The notes below the pieces were generated by a model. It was not told the DNA's origin and did no database searches. It saw nothing but the letters and a program-made list of their open reading frames with translations. The translations under genes and the position numbers were made by a program. Of a stretch of DNA of 26,487 nucleotides, positions 1 to 7,374 are shown piece after piece (within the stretch, counting starts at the first letter, position 1; each line of letters begins with the position of its first letter). Origin of the DNA: JAJFUG01 sp964386505. GTDB lineage: Bacteria > Gemmatimonadota > Glassbacteria > GWA2-58-10. Where the stretch lies: assembly GCA_964386505.1 (NCBI GenBank), contig CAYLSM010000042.1, positions 1 through 26,487 on the forward strand, in the 5' to 3' direction.

Positions 1-654
1 CCAACCCTTGGTCTCGGGGCTCTGCTGCTTGGACTTGAGCATCTCGAACATCTTGACCATGCCGTTGGGGTCGTAGCCGGCCTTGTACATGACCATGAGC
101 CCGTCATGGTCGGCCTGGCGCTCGTACTCCCGGCTGTAGCTGAGCATGCCAACGGTGGTGAACATGCTGGCCACGGTGTTGGCCAGGGTGCCGGAGTTAC
201 CCAGGGCGATTTGCTGCGCTGCGTCCAGCAGCTGCATCTGGCTCAGGCGTTTCACGCTGTGACGGTTGGTGACATGGCTCAACTCATGGGCCACGACGCT
301 GATCAGCTCGGCCTCGGTCTCGACATTGCGGATCAGGCCCAGGTTGATGTAGCAGTAACCACCCGGGATAGCGAAAGCGTTGACCGCCTCGTCCTTGACA
401 GCCACGAAATGGTATTTCAGATCGGTGCGGCTCGAGACCGCCACCAGCTTGTCTCCCCGCTCCTGAAGGAACGAGTCCAGCCGCTCGTCGGCAAGCACCG
501 TGTACTGTTTGTGGATTTCCTTGTCCAGGGCCTGCCCGAGCTGGACCTCCTCGGAAGTCGAATAAAAATTGATGTTCCTTATGGTCGCACAACCGCCGGC
601 GGCCAGTGGCGCCGTTGCCAGCAGCCCGGCCAGGGCATATCCGCGCCAACTCAT
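1..654 (-). CDS. Exported M48-family zinc metalloprotease (C-terminus beyond window)
   Basis: This is a zinc metalloprotease probably acting on proteins in the periplasm or at the outer membrane. Reading from ATG at 654, the first residues form a hydrophobic signal with a lipobox-like end (AAGGC, Cys22), though Ala at -3 and Gly at -2 are not canonical, so lipidation is uncertain. The catalytic zinc motif HELSH lies at residues 123-127 in the context SVVAHELSHVT, and the downstream motif SREYERQAD supplies the third ligand Glu and the conserved Asp of M48 enzymes. FAIPGGYCYINLGLI before the zinc site is also typical of the family (BepA/LoiP/YcaL-like). GAGAGGAAG precedes the ATG. The frame stays open to base 1, giving 218 residues, so the C-terminus (perhaps with TPRs as in BepA) is not visible. 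It is divergent from the methyltransferase gene. Confidence 0.9.
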   Translation of the reverse strand, partial: MSWRGYALAGLLATAPLAAGGCATIRNINFYSTSEEVQLGQALDKEIHKQYTVLADERLDSFLQERGDKLVAVSSRTDLKYHFVAVKDEAVNAFAIPGGYCYINLGLIRNVETEAELISVVAHELSHVTNRHSVKRLSQMQLLDAAQQIALGNSGTLANTVASMFTTVGMLSYSREYERQADHDGLMVMYKAGYDPNGMVKMFEMLKSKQQSPETKGW

Positions 655-710
655 GTGGCTTCCTCTCCCCTCACTGTGTCAGGACAATTCGTTTAAAATG
701 CTCAGGGCTG

Positions 711-738
711 TTGCATCGTGGTCCTAAAAAAATATAAA
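711..738 (+). promoter_or_regulatory. Candidate sigma70-type promoter for the methyltransferase gene
   Basis: TTGCAT (711-716) and TATAAA (733-738) are separated by 16 bases in an A/T-rich island within an otherwise GC-rich region. The -35 box is weak (3 of 6 matches) and the -10 is good. The site is about 70 bases upstream of the methyltransferase ATG. It is inferred from pattern only. Confidence 0.35.
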
Positions 739-810
739 ATGTTGTTAGTGGTGGTTCAAGGCAGGTGTCAGCGGGCCGCGGATGTTTGCTCTTAGAAAGG
801 AGAAGTCAGG

Positions 811-1563
811 ATGCCGGATCGTTACCGTATGCTGGCCCCCTATTACGATATTTTCATCGACTGGGAGCGTCGCCTCCGCACCGAGATGCCTTTCCTGCTG
901 GAAGCCTCGGGCGTGCGCTGGAAACGCGAGGCCCGCGTTCTGGATATAGGCTGCGGTACGGGACGGCATCTGGCCGGATTCGCCCAGGCCGGCTGCCAGG
1001 TCGAGGGCTTGGAGCCCTCTTTGCAGCTCCGCCGGATCGCCGAGAGCACCCTGCCCGGCGCACCGATCCACTCCTGGGGCATGGGCGGGCTCGGACGGCT
1101 GGCTCGGGAGCGTGGTCCCTGGGACCTGATCCTCTGCCTGGGCAACACCCTGGCCCACCTTCCTCCCTCACGGCTCGACTCTTTCTGCCGGAACCTTCTG
1201 ACCGCCGCCGGAGCGGGTGGAAAAGTCGTCCTGCACCTGCTGAACTACGATCGCATCTTAAGTCTCCGTCCCAGTCAGATGCCGGTCAAAACCCTGCAGC
1301 ATGACGGGGCGCAGTGGAGTTTCACACGCTCCTACACATATCATGAAAGCAGCCTGGATTTTAAGCTGGAGGTTTTCCGGGACGGGACCAAATTGGCCGA
1401 GGATGTCGAAAAACACTACCCGCTGACCGGGGAACGCCTCGAAACGGCTCTGCGGACCGCAGGATTCGGGAACATCTGTTTTCTCGGCGCTTTCGACCCG
1501 AACGTCCCTTTCACTGCCGAATGCGGCGATCTTGTTGCGCTCCTTTCATCCGGTACGGCGTGA
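811..1563 (+). CDS. Class I SAM-dependent methyltransferase
   Basis: This is a 250-residue Rossmann-fold methyltransferase that should transfer a methyl group from S-adenosylmethionine; the acceptor cannot be read from the sequence. SAM-binding motif I is VLDIGCGTGRH at residues 43-53. The acidic end of beta-2 is in VEGLEPS (64-70), and motif IV-like WDLILCLGN follows at 104-112. The opening YRMLAPYYDIF resembles small-molecule methyltransferases of the Methyltransf_11/25 type, where an N-terminal tyrosine pair covers the SAM site. AAAGGAG lies about 8 bases before the ATG. There is no signal peptide or membrane segment, so it is probably cytosolic. The next gene starts 215 bases downstream behind its own candidate promoter, so the two are probably separate transcription units. 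Confidence 0.88.
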   Translation: MPDRYRMLAPYYDIFIDWERRLRTEMPFLLEASGVRWKREARVLDIGCGTGRHLAGFAQAGCQVEGLEPSLQLRRIAESTLPGAPIHSWGMGGLGRLARERGPWDLILCLGNTLAHLPPSRLDSFCRNLLTAAGAGGKVVLHLLNYDRILSLRPSQMPVKTLQHDGAQWSFTRSYTYHESSLDFKLEVFRDGTKLAEDVEKHYPLTGERLETALRTAGFGNICFLGAFDPNVPFTAECGDLVALLSSGTA

Positions 1564-1610
1564 ACAGAGATGGATTCAAAGCAACCACGGGGGCTTCCGG
1601 CAGAAATTTG

Positions 1611-1639
1611 TGGAAAAATGAGAGGAAGAAGTTTATAAT
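1611..1639 (+). promoter_or_regulatory. Candidate promoter for the HDOD gene
   Basis: A perfect TATAAT (1634-1639) is preceded by TGGAAA (1611-1616, 4 of 6 matches to TTGACA) at 17-base spacing. It would give a leader of about 130 bases before the HDOD start codon. Pattern-based only. Confidence 0.4.
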
Positions 1640-1690
1640 ATCTCATTCAAACCTTTGGCTTCGTCCCATTCAAATTATCCGGCCGGTGCT

Positions 1691-1748
1691 CTCTTTACCT
1701 CGCGGCTGTCTCTCTCACTGCAGCCTGCCGCGGGCTAAGGCCAAAGAG
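1691..1748 (+). other. Possible structured 5' leader of the HDOD mRNA
   Basis: CTCGCGGC (1699-1706) can pair with GCCGCGGG (1727-1734, one G-U pair) around a pyrimidine-rich loop. An outer helix of CTCTTT (1691-1696) with AAAGAG (1743-1748) can enclose it. The structure ends 30 bases before the start codon. No known riboswitch class is recognised, and it could be chance pairing. Confidence 0.22.
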
Positions 1749-1778
1749 TTCTTCGCCGACTAACGCAGGGACCGCAAG

Positions 1779-2666
1779 ATGCTGGATCTGAACCAACTTA
1801 TAGAGCAACTGCTTAAAGTCAGGAAGCTGCCGACCCTGTCCAGCGTGGCCCTGATGCTCGAATCCTCTCTGAACGAGGAACAGCCCGATGTCCAGCGGAT
1901 CAGCTCGATAATTTCGGATGATCCGCCGGTGACCAGCATGGTCCTCAAACTGGCAAACTCGGTGGTGTTCGGGGCGCGACGGACTATCGGCACGGTGCAG
2001 GAGGCCGTGGTCAGGCTGGGGTTCCAGGAAATTCGCAAGATGGTGATGAGCCTGGCCCTGATCCAGTTCCTGTCCAACCGAGTCAGCGGCAAGGTCGACC
2101 CGATCAAGTTCTGGCAGCATTCGATCAGCGTGGGGGTCTGTACCGAGGTTATCAACGAGCTGACCGGCGTGATTCCCGAAAACGGCCCCCAGGCTCATGT
2201 GGTGGGGCTGCTGCATGACATCGGCCGCTGGGTCAGCGCCACCTACATGCCCGAGGTGCACCAGCACATTCCGGGTGATTCCGAGAACCCTCCGCGACCC
2301 AACTATATCCTCACCCTGGAACGCAACCGTATCGGCCTGGACCACACCCAGATCGGCGCGGCCCTGCTCGAACGCTGGGGCCTGCCGCTGAAGATAGTCC
2401 ATTGCGTGCGGTTCCACCACGAGCCGGATGTCTCGCCCCGTCAGCAGCGCAAGATCACCCAACTCGTGCACCTGGCCGACAGCATCTGCAGCAACGCCCG
2501 GATCGGGGATGTCGGCGAGGGACTGGGTTCAGAGATACGGGAAATAACCTGGAGCGGGCTGGGACTGACTCCGGACCTTCTGCCAGAAATACTTGATGCC
2601 CTGACCGAGCGGACCAAGCACAGCGATGTTCTGCTTTCGATCGGCGGAATGAATAACGGTGGCTGA
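1779..2666 (+). CDS. HDOD-domain signalling protein
   Basis: This 295-residue protein consists mostly of one HDOD domain, a family related to HD phosphohydrolases and usually found as a regulatory output module in signal transduction. LPTLSSVALMLESSL (residues 18-32) is the conserved domain start. LLHDIGRW (144-151) keeps the His-Asp pair. GLDHTQIGAALLERWGLP (186-203) and the HH pair at 213-214 are also characteristic. Most HDOD proteins have lost the full metal-binding set and no enzymatic activity is assured, so a regulatory or scaffold role is more likely. No receiver or GGDEF domain is attached, which is unusual for a stand-alone signalling partner but common for short HDOD proteins. The ribosome binding site is weak (GCAGGGA). 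It is monocistronic by spacing, with a terminator hairpin after the stop. Confidence 0.9.
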   Translation: MLDLNQLIEQLLKVRKLPTLSSVALMLESSLNEEQPDVQRISSIISDDPPVTSMVLKLANSVVFGARRTIGTVQEAVVRLGFQEIRKMVMSLALIQFLSNRVSGKVDPIKFWQHSISVGVCTEVINELTGVIPENGPQAHVVGLLHDIGRWVSATYMPEVHQHIPGDSENPPRPNYILTLERNRIGLDHTQIGAALLERWGLPLKIVHCVRFHHEPDVSPRQQRKITQLVHLADSICSNARIGDVGEGLGSEIREITWSGLGLTPDLLPEILDALTERTKHSDVLLSIGGMNNGG

Positions 2667-2691
2667 AAATCTATTGAAGAATTGAAGGCCG

Positions 2692-2721
2692 AGGCCTCCC
2701 GGGCGAAAGCTCAGGAGGCCT
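2692..2721 (+). terminator. Intrinsic terminator after the HDOD gene
   Basis: The 8-base arms AGGCCTCC (2692-2699) and GGAGGCCT (2714-2721) form a perfect stem around a 14-base loop and are followed by TCGTTTTCTT. The right arm overlaps the end of the convergent ktrA gene. There is no T-run on the opposite strand, so it should act on the plus strand. Confidence 0.55.
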
Positions 2722-3376
2722 TCGTTTTCTTGTTCAGCTTGGCAATATCGTCGGTGCTGCCCAGAATGACCAGGGTGTCGCTGTCCTTGATCCGGTATTC
2801 GGCCGGGGGCAGGACTGTCACACGCTCGGGCACGGCCTCCTTGATCGCCACCACGAACAGGTTGTATATCCGCCGAAGATTGACCTCCATCAGCGACTGG
2901 CCCACGAACTCCATTGGCGGCAGCATCTCGGTCAACACGTACTCGCCGCCCAGTTCCAGCGTGTCGAGGATCGAGGGTGAGGTCAGGCGCTGGGCCAACT
3001 TGATCGCCACCTCCTGCTCCGGGAAAATCACCCGGTCCGCCCCCACCTTGCGCAGGGCCTTGCCGTGCTCGGGGTCGTTGGCTTTGGCGATCAGGAACTT
3101 GACCTGCAGTTCCTTGAGCAGGAGCGTGGTGATTATGCTCTGGCTGATGTTGTCGCCCATGCTCAGGATTACCGCATCCATCTCCTGCGCTCCCACCGAC
3201 TGAAGGAAATCCTTGTTCTCGGCGTTAGCCACGATGCCGCGGGAGCAGTAATCGCGTATTTCCTGGACCCGGTCACGGCTGCTGTCGATAGCGATCACCT
3301 CGTTGCCGTCCTCGAACAGCGAGCGCGCCACCTGGAAACCGAAATTGCCCAGTCCGATAACCATAAACTTTTTCAC
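2711..3376 (-). CDS. ktrA: KtrA/TrkA-type potassium channel regulatory subunit
   Basis: This is the 221-residue cytosolic gating subunit of a KtrAB/TrkAH potassium uptake system. The RCK_N Rossmann domain starts with VIGLGNFG (residues 6-13), the nucleotide-binding glycine loop, and has Asp31 at the end of beta-2 (AIDSS). The RCK_C domain occupies about residues 135-221. The length fits KtrA, which has one RCK_N/RCK_C unit, rather than the double-length TrkA of enterobacteria. The start is GTG at 3376, supported by AGGAGGGG four bases upstream. Only 22 bases separate it from the ktrB stop, so the two are cotranscribed. Ligand (ATP/ADP, possibly c-di-AMP at RCK_C) is inferred from the family. 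Confidence 0.93.
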   Translation of the reverse strand: MKKFMVIGLGNFGFQVARSLFEDGNEVIAIDSSRDRVQEIRDYCSRGIVANAENKDFLQSVGAQEMDAVILSMGDNISQSIITTLLLKELQVKFLIAKANDPEHGKALRKVGADRVIFPEQEVAIKLAQRLTSPSILDTLELGGEYVLTEMLPPMEFVGQSLMEVNLRRIYNLFVVAIKEAVPERVTVLPPAEYRIKDSDTLVILGSTDDIAKLNKKTKAS

Positions 3377-3398
3377 AGCCCCTCCTGAAAGAGCTTTG

Positions 3399-4769
3399 TC
3401 AGATCATCACGTCCTCGCTGCCGTACTCAATGCTGATCCGCTTGCCGGGACGGATCATCCCATAGGCCAGAGTCACCAGCCCGACCCGGCCGACAAACAT
3501 CAGCGCCACGATCAGCAGCTTGCCCAGGTGGTTCAGCGAGGGAGTAACGCCCATCGACAGCCCCACGGTGCCCAGGGCGGAAACGCATTCGAACAGGTAG
3601 CCCAGGAACAGGTCACGGTGGCGCGGGTAAAGGATCTGCTGGCCCTGGGTCAGCAGCAGCAGCAGGGTTATCCCCACCACGGCCAGAACACCCAGCAGGA
3701 TAACCATCACCACCTTGCCGATAGTGTCATCCGGCACCGTGCGGCCGAAAATGTTGGTCCGCAGGCTGCCCTTTACCCGGTTGACGAAGAAAATCACCAG
3801 CAGGGCCAGGCTGGTGGTGCGTACGCCACCGCCGCAGGAGCCCGGCGAGGCCCCGATGAACATCAGCAGGATGATAATCAGCAGGGTGCCGTTACTGAGC
3901 GCGGAGATGCGTATCGTGTTGAAACCGGCGGTTCGGGCGGTGGTGGACTGGAACAGGCTGGCCATGAAACACTTGCCCGGCCCCATCCCGAGAAGGGTGT
4001 TGTCCACCTCCAGCACGTAGAACCCCAGCGCCCCGACCACCAGCAGAAACAGTGTGGTATAGAGCACCAGGCGGGTGTGCAGGGACAGGCGGCGACGGCA
4101 GCGCAGGATATAGCGGTCGAACAGCTCGTACAGGACCGAAAAGCCGATACCGCCCGAGATAATCAGACCGCAGGTGGAAAGGTTGATCCACCAGGAGCCG
4201 ACATAGTCCTCGAAGCTGTTGGGGAAGAAAGCGAAACCGGCATTGCAGAATGCGCTTACGCTGTGAAAGACACCGTACCACATCGCCTGGACCGCAGGCA
4301 TCCCGCTGCGGAACCAGCCCACGGACAGGCCCACCGCCCCCAGGGCCTCGGCGATGAACGTGAAGGCAAAAATAGTGCGGATCAGGTTGAGAACCTGAAT
4401 GCGGCCCTCCTGGGAGTACATGTTCTCCACCAGCCAGCGGTCGCGAAGGGCGGGCAGACGGCCCACGGTGAGGAACATCAGGACCGAGAAAGTCATGATC
4501 CCCAAGCCGCCCACCTGGATCAGGACCAGCAACACGATCTTGCCGAAGAGGGTGAAAGTGGTCCCGGTGTCCACCGTGCTCAACCCGGTCACGCAGACTG
4601 CACTGGTGGCGGTGAACAGGGCGTCGATATACTGAATGCCGTCACCCGTTACCGACCAGGGCAGCCAGAGCAGCACTGAGCCGGCCACTATGGTGAAGAA
4701 AAAACTCAGCACCAGCAGCTGACCACTCTGCAGGCGCTGGTAGAAACGGGACCAATGTCTGTTTTTCAT
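3399..4769 (-). CDS. ktrB: KtrB/TrkH-type potassium transporter, membrane subunit
   Basis: This is the ion-conducting subunit of the KtrAB/TrkAH system, 456 residues from ATG 4769, with the four membrane-P-loop-membrane repeats of the superfamily. The four filter sequences are visible as SAVCVTGL (56-63), FCNAGF (174-179), ARTAGFN (278-284) and SALGTVGLS (397-405), each keeping the potassium-selective glycine. The open frame extends upstream to 4883, but that extension is basic and unlike the family. A candidate promoter also lies downstream of 4883, so ATG 4769 is preferred. The ribosome binding site for that start is poor. It is cotranscribed with ktrA and divergent from the MFS gene. Sodium or proton coupling cannot be told from sequence. 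Confidence 0.92.
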   Translation of the reverse strand: MKNRHWSRFYQRLQSGQLLVLSFFFTIVAGSVLLWLPWSVTGDGIQYIDALFTATSAVCVTGLSTVDTGTTFTLFGKIVLLVLIQVGGLGIMTFSVLMFLTVGRLPALRDRWLVENMYSQEGRIQVLNLIRTIFAFTFIAEALGAVGLSVGWFRSGMPAVQAMWYGVFHSVSAFCNAGFAFFPNSFEDYVGSWWINLSTCGLIISGGIGFSVLYELFDRYILRCRRRLSLHTRLVLYTTLFLLVVGALGFYVLEVDNTLLGMGPGKCFMASLFQSTTARTAGFNTIRISALSNGTLLIIILLMFIGASPGSCGGGVRTTSLALLVIFFVNRVKGSLRTNIFGRTVPDDTIGKVVMVILLGVLAVVGITLLLLLTQGQQILYPRHRDLFLGYLFECVSALGTVGLSMGVTPSLNHLGKLLIVALMFVGRVGLVTLAYGMIRPGKRISIEYGSEDVMI

Positions 4770-4833
4770 CCGGGACGCCGTTGCCCTTTCCACCGGCAGG
4801 AGGCTCTGCACCTCCCTTGCCCGCAGCGGACAT

Positions 4834-4862
4834 TTAATATATCTTCGATGCCTTTCAGGCAA
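4834..4862 (-). promoter_or_regulatory. Candidate ktrBA promoter with overlapping inverted repeat
   Basis: On the minus strand TTGCCT (4862-4857) and TATTAA (4839-4834) are spaced by 17 bases, each with 4 of 6 consensus matches. A perfect inverted repeat TGCCT-TTC-AGGCA overlaps the -35 box and could be a repressor operator. The site lies about 65 bases before the preferred ktrB start. Pattern-based only. Confidence 0.38.
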
Positions 4863-4911
4863 TCTTGCAGAAAATAACACCAAACCCCCGCTAAATCAAC
4901 AGGAGCAGGAT

Positions 4912-6105
4912 TTGAAGCTGTACAACCGTCATACGATCTATGCCACAGCGTTCCTGATGGACGTTGTGTACACTTTCGCAGTGGGCGCGGTGGCGGTCTA
5001 CGCTATCGACCTGGGGGCCAGCGCGGTGGAGCTGGGCTATATCGGGGCGGTTTCGGCATTCTTTTACGTAATCGCAAGCCTGAGCGGCGGTTATTTCTGC
5101 GATCGGCTCTCGCGACGGAAAATGATCCTGGTCACTTCTATCCTGGCCGGGGTGTTCAGTTTCATGCTGTTCCGTTCCAAGACCGTGACCCAGTTGGCCC
5201 TCAATTTCGGATTGCTCTATGGCTGCCTGGGGTTCTACTGGCCGCCCATGCAGTCTCTTCTGGCCGACAGCGGGCACCGCCGCAGCCTCATGTCGACCCT
5301 GGGTGCGTTCTGCCTGAGCTGGAGTTTCGGTCTGTCCCTGGGCCACCTTCTCTGCGGCTACCTGACCAGCAGCAGTTCGATTCTGCCGTTCCTCTGGTCA
5401 GTGTTCATCTGCGCGGCGATCCTTCTGCTCAACACCCGCCTGACCGACTCCGAGGGCCAGGCCAGGATGGGCAGCGCCGATTTTGTCTCGCGTTCCAGCG
5501 GTGACAGTGAGAGGGCGCAGCTCTGGCGACGGTTCCTGATCTGCGGCTGGCTGTCGAACTTCGCCCTGGTGTTCGTGATCGGCTCGATTAAGATGATATT
5601 CCCCAAGCTGGCCCTGGAGGTGGACCGTCTGGACCGAACCGTGCTGGGCCTGCTGCTGGCCCTGATCCATGCCGGCCAGATGCTGATGTTCTGGATCGTT
5701 CGCCACTGGCACAGCTGGCAGTACAACCGGCGGATATACCTTCTGTTCCAGATAGTCACCCTGCCCGGTACGCTGCTTCTGGCCCTGACCGGCAACGTGG
5801 TGCTCTATGGCGTGGCGATGGCCCTGATCGGGGTCTCGGGCGGTTTCAGCTACACGGCCAGCATCTACTACAGCACCAGTTGCCCGCCGGGAAGCTCCAA
5901 CCGCACCGGGGTGCACGAGTCGATGATCGGCCTGGGCTCGCTGGCCGGCCCCCTGGTCTGCGGCTACGTGGCCGGGGCCTGGGACCTCCATGCCCCCTAC
6001 CTGGCCTGCGCGCTGGTGATCCTCGCCGTGATCGGTGTTCAGGCCTGGATGCTCTATAGACCCCTAAAAACAAAGGCCCCGTCAGCCGCAGCCGACAGGG
6101 CCTGA
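4912..6105 (+). CDS. Major facilitator superfamily transporter
   Basis: This is a 397-residue inner-membrane transporter with about 12 hydrophobic segments. The loop between segments 2 and 3 carries GGYFCDRLSRRK, the MFS signature motif A (Gly, Asp-Arg, Arg-Arg-Lys). A longer hydrophilic stretch near residues 180-205 marks the central loop between the two halves. The start is TTG at 4912, chosen because AGGAG (4901-4905) sits six bases before it and because starting at the next Met would cut into the first helix. The substrate is unknown; the sequence resembles drug or sugar effluxers only in general terms. It is divergent from ktrBA and its last bases overlap a terminator hairpin serving the convergent oxidoreductase genes. 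Confidence 0.85.
   Translation: MKLYNRHTIYATAFLMDVVYTFAVGAVAVYAIDLGASAVELGYIGAVSAFFYVIASLSGGYFCDRLSRRKMILVTSILAGVFSFMLFRSKTVTQLALNFGLLYGCLGFYWPPMQSLLADSGHRRSLMSTLGAFCLSWSFGLSLGHLLCGYLTSSSSILPFLWSVFICAAILLLNTRLTDSEGQARMGSADFVSRSSGDSERAQLWRRFLICGWLSNFALVFVIGSIKMIFPKLALEVDRLDRTVLGLLLALIHAGQMLMFWIVRHWHSWQYNRRIYLLFQIVTLPGTLLLALTGNVVLYGVAMALIGVSGGFSYTASIYYSTSCPPGSSNRTGVHESMIGLGSLAGPLVCGYVAGAWDLHAPYLACALVILAVIGVQAWMLYRPLKTKAPSAAADRA
6074..6103 (-). terminator. Intrinsic terminator after the OYE-family gene
   Basis: The 10-base arms 6074-6083 and 6094-6103 pair with one mismatch around a GC-rich loop. On the minus strand the stem is followed by TTTGTTTTTAG, a good U-tract. It lies just inside the 3' end of the convergent MFS gene and could partly terminate that gene too, although the plus strand lacks a T-run. 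Confidence 0.68.
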
Positions 6106-6129
6106 TCCGCAATCACATCCGATCAGCTT

Positions 6130-7305
6130 TCAGTCCTCATCCGCACCGACTGCGGCCAGCTCCGACCCGCTCTCACCCAGGCGCACGCAGCTGACCGAGT
6201 ATTCCATCCCGGCGCGCATACAGCCGTTGCAACTGATACAGTCGTAGGGCTCGAATTGACCCGCGCGCCAGCGAGTGACAAGGTCCGGGGTGCGGATCAG
6301 GGGCCTGCCCAGGGCCACCAGGTCGGCGTAGCCTTTCTGCAGCACCTCCCCCACCGCCTGGGGTGAGCGGATACCCCCGGCCACGATGACCGGAAGGCCA
6401 CTTGCGGCTTTGATCTGCTGGGCCTGCTCCCGGAAATAGGCCTCTTTCTCGGGCTTGACAATCCGGGTGCGTGTGGGGCGGGCGCCGCTCACCGAGATGA
6501 TGTCCACATCCGCCTCGGCCAGCATCTGGGCCGTGATCCGGCTGTCCGACAGCGAGATGCCGTCCGGGGTGAAATCCTCGCAATTCAGGCGGAAAATGAG
6601 CGGCATCTCCGGCAGCGCCTTCCGCACCCGCGCCACCACGTCCAGAGCCAGGCGCGCCCTCTGGCGCGTCCCGCCGCCGTAGATGTCGGTGCGCTTGTTG
6701 AACATCGGGCTGAGGAACTCGCTGACCAGATAATGGTGCGCCCCGTGGATCTCCACGGCGTCAAAACCGGCAGCGGCCGCGCGCTCGGCCGCCGCGCCGA
6801 AATCCTCAATCGCCTGGGCGATCTGGGCCCGGGTCATCGAGCGCATGATTTTGGCATTGTTACGGTTCAGCCTGCCGGCGCGCTCCACCTGGGTCTGCCC
6901 GGTAATAGCGATCAGCGAGGGGCCGTAAATCAGGCCCTCCGGGTTGTACTTGGGGTCGGCGTTCAGCCCGCAGTGGGCGATCTGCAGACAGACCTTGTCC
7001 CCGCGTCCGTGCAGCATGTCTACCAGTTCCTTGAGGCCAGGGATGTGCTCATCCTTGGACACTCCCAGCATCCTGGGCACGCCCCGGCTGCCCGGATCGA
7101 CAAAGGCAAACCCGGTGGCGATCATCCCCAAGCCCTGCCCGGCCAGCTTGCTGTAGAAATCGAGCGTTGTGCGGGTGACCAATCCGTCCTCATCCGCCGT
7201 GCCGGTCCACATAGGGGCGCGCAGCAGACGGCCCGCCAGCTTCAGCCGCTTGCATTCGAAAGGCTCGAACGCCTCGGCGGGCAAACTCTCAACCGTTTCA
7301 GACAT
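6130..7305 (-). CDS. Old Yellow Enzyme-family NADH:flavin oxidoreductase, single-domain with Cys cluster
   Basis: This is a 391-residue FMN-dependent TIM-barrel oxidoreductase of the OYE / 2,4-dienoyl-CoA reductase family, probably reducing activated double bonds in the cytosol. Residues Q108 and H111 (LQIAHCG) and the motif HGAHHYLVSEFLSP (187-200) supply the usual substrate and flavin-site His and Tyr. VIVAGGI (306-312) and LVALGRPLI (329-337) are the phosphate-binding strands. Four cysteines (356, 359, 362, 373) after the barrel look like the 4Fe-4S ligands of the long, two-domain enzymes, yet the FAD/NADPH domain that normally follows is missing. The spacing is CxxCxxC rather than the usual CxxCxxxC. 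AGGGAGG stands four bases before the ATG. It lies 69 bases downstream of the aldo/keto reductase, probably in one operon. Substrate unknown. Confidence 0.88.
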   Translation of the reverse strand: MSETVESLPAEAFEPFECKRLKLAGRLLRAPMWTGTADEDGLVTRTTLDFYSKLAGQGLGMIATGFAFVDPGSRGVPRMLGVSKDEHIPGLKELVDMLHGRGDKVCLQIAHCGLNADPKYNPEGLIYGPSLIAITGQTQVERAGRLNRNNAKIMRSMTRAQIAQAIEDFGAAAERAAAAGFDAVEIHGAHHYLVSEFLSPMFNKRTDIYGGGTRQRARLALDVVARVRKALPEMPLIFRLNCEDFTPDGISLSDSRITAQMLAEADVDIISVSGARPTRTRIVKPEKEAYFREQAQQIKAASGLPVIVAGGIRSPQAVGEVLQKGYADLVALGRPLIRTPDLVTRWRAGQFEPYDCISCNGCMRAGMEYSVSCVRLGESGSELAAVGADED

Positions 7306-7374
7306 ACAGCCTCCCTGTATCGCTTTAACTGCATTCCATTCCGGACAGACGGACCGGCCCGCTCCGGCTCAGAG

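Noticed and set aside
284..649. 121-codon minus-strand open frame near the left edge
   Set aside because: It is in a different frame from the real M48 protease, whose frame carries the signal peptide and HELSH and stays open to base 1.
3303..4679. Long open frame on the plus strand antisense to ktrB
   Set aside because: The translation is rich in Gln, His, Asp and Gly with no domains, as expected for the complement of a GC-rich gene, and ktrB on the other strand has all four filter motifs.
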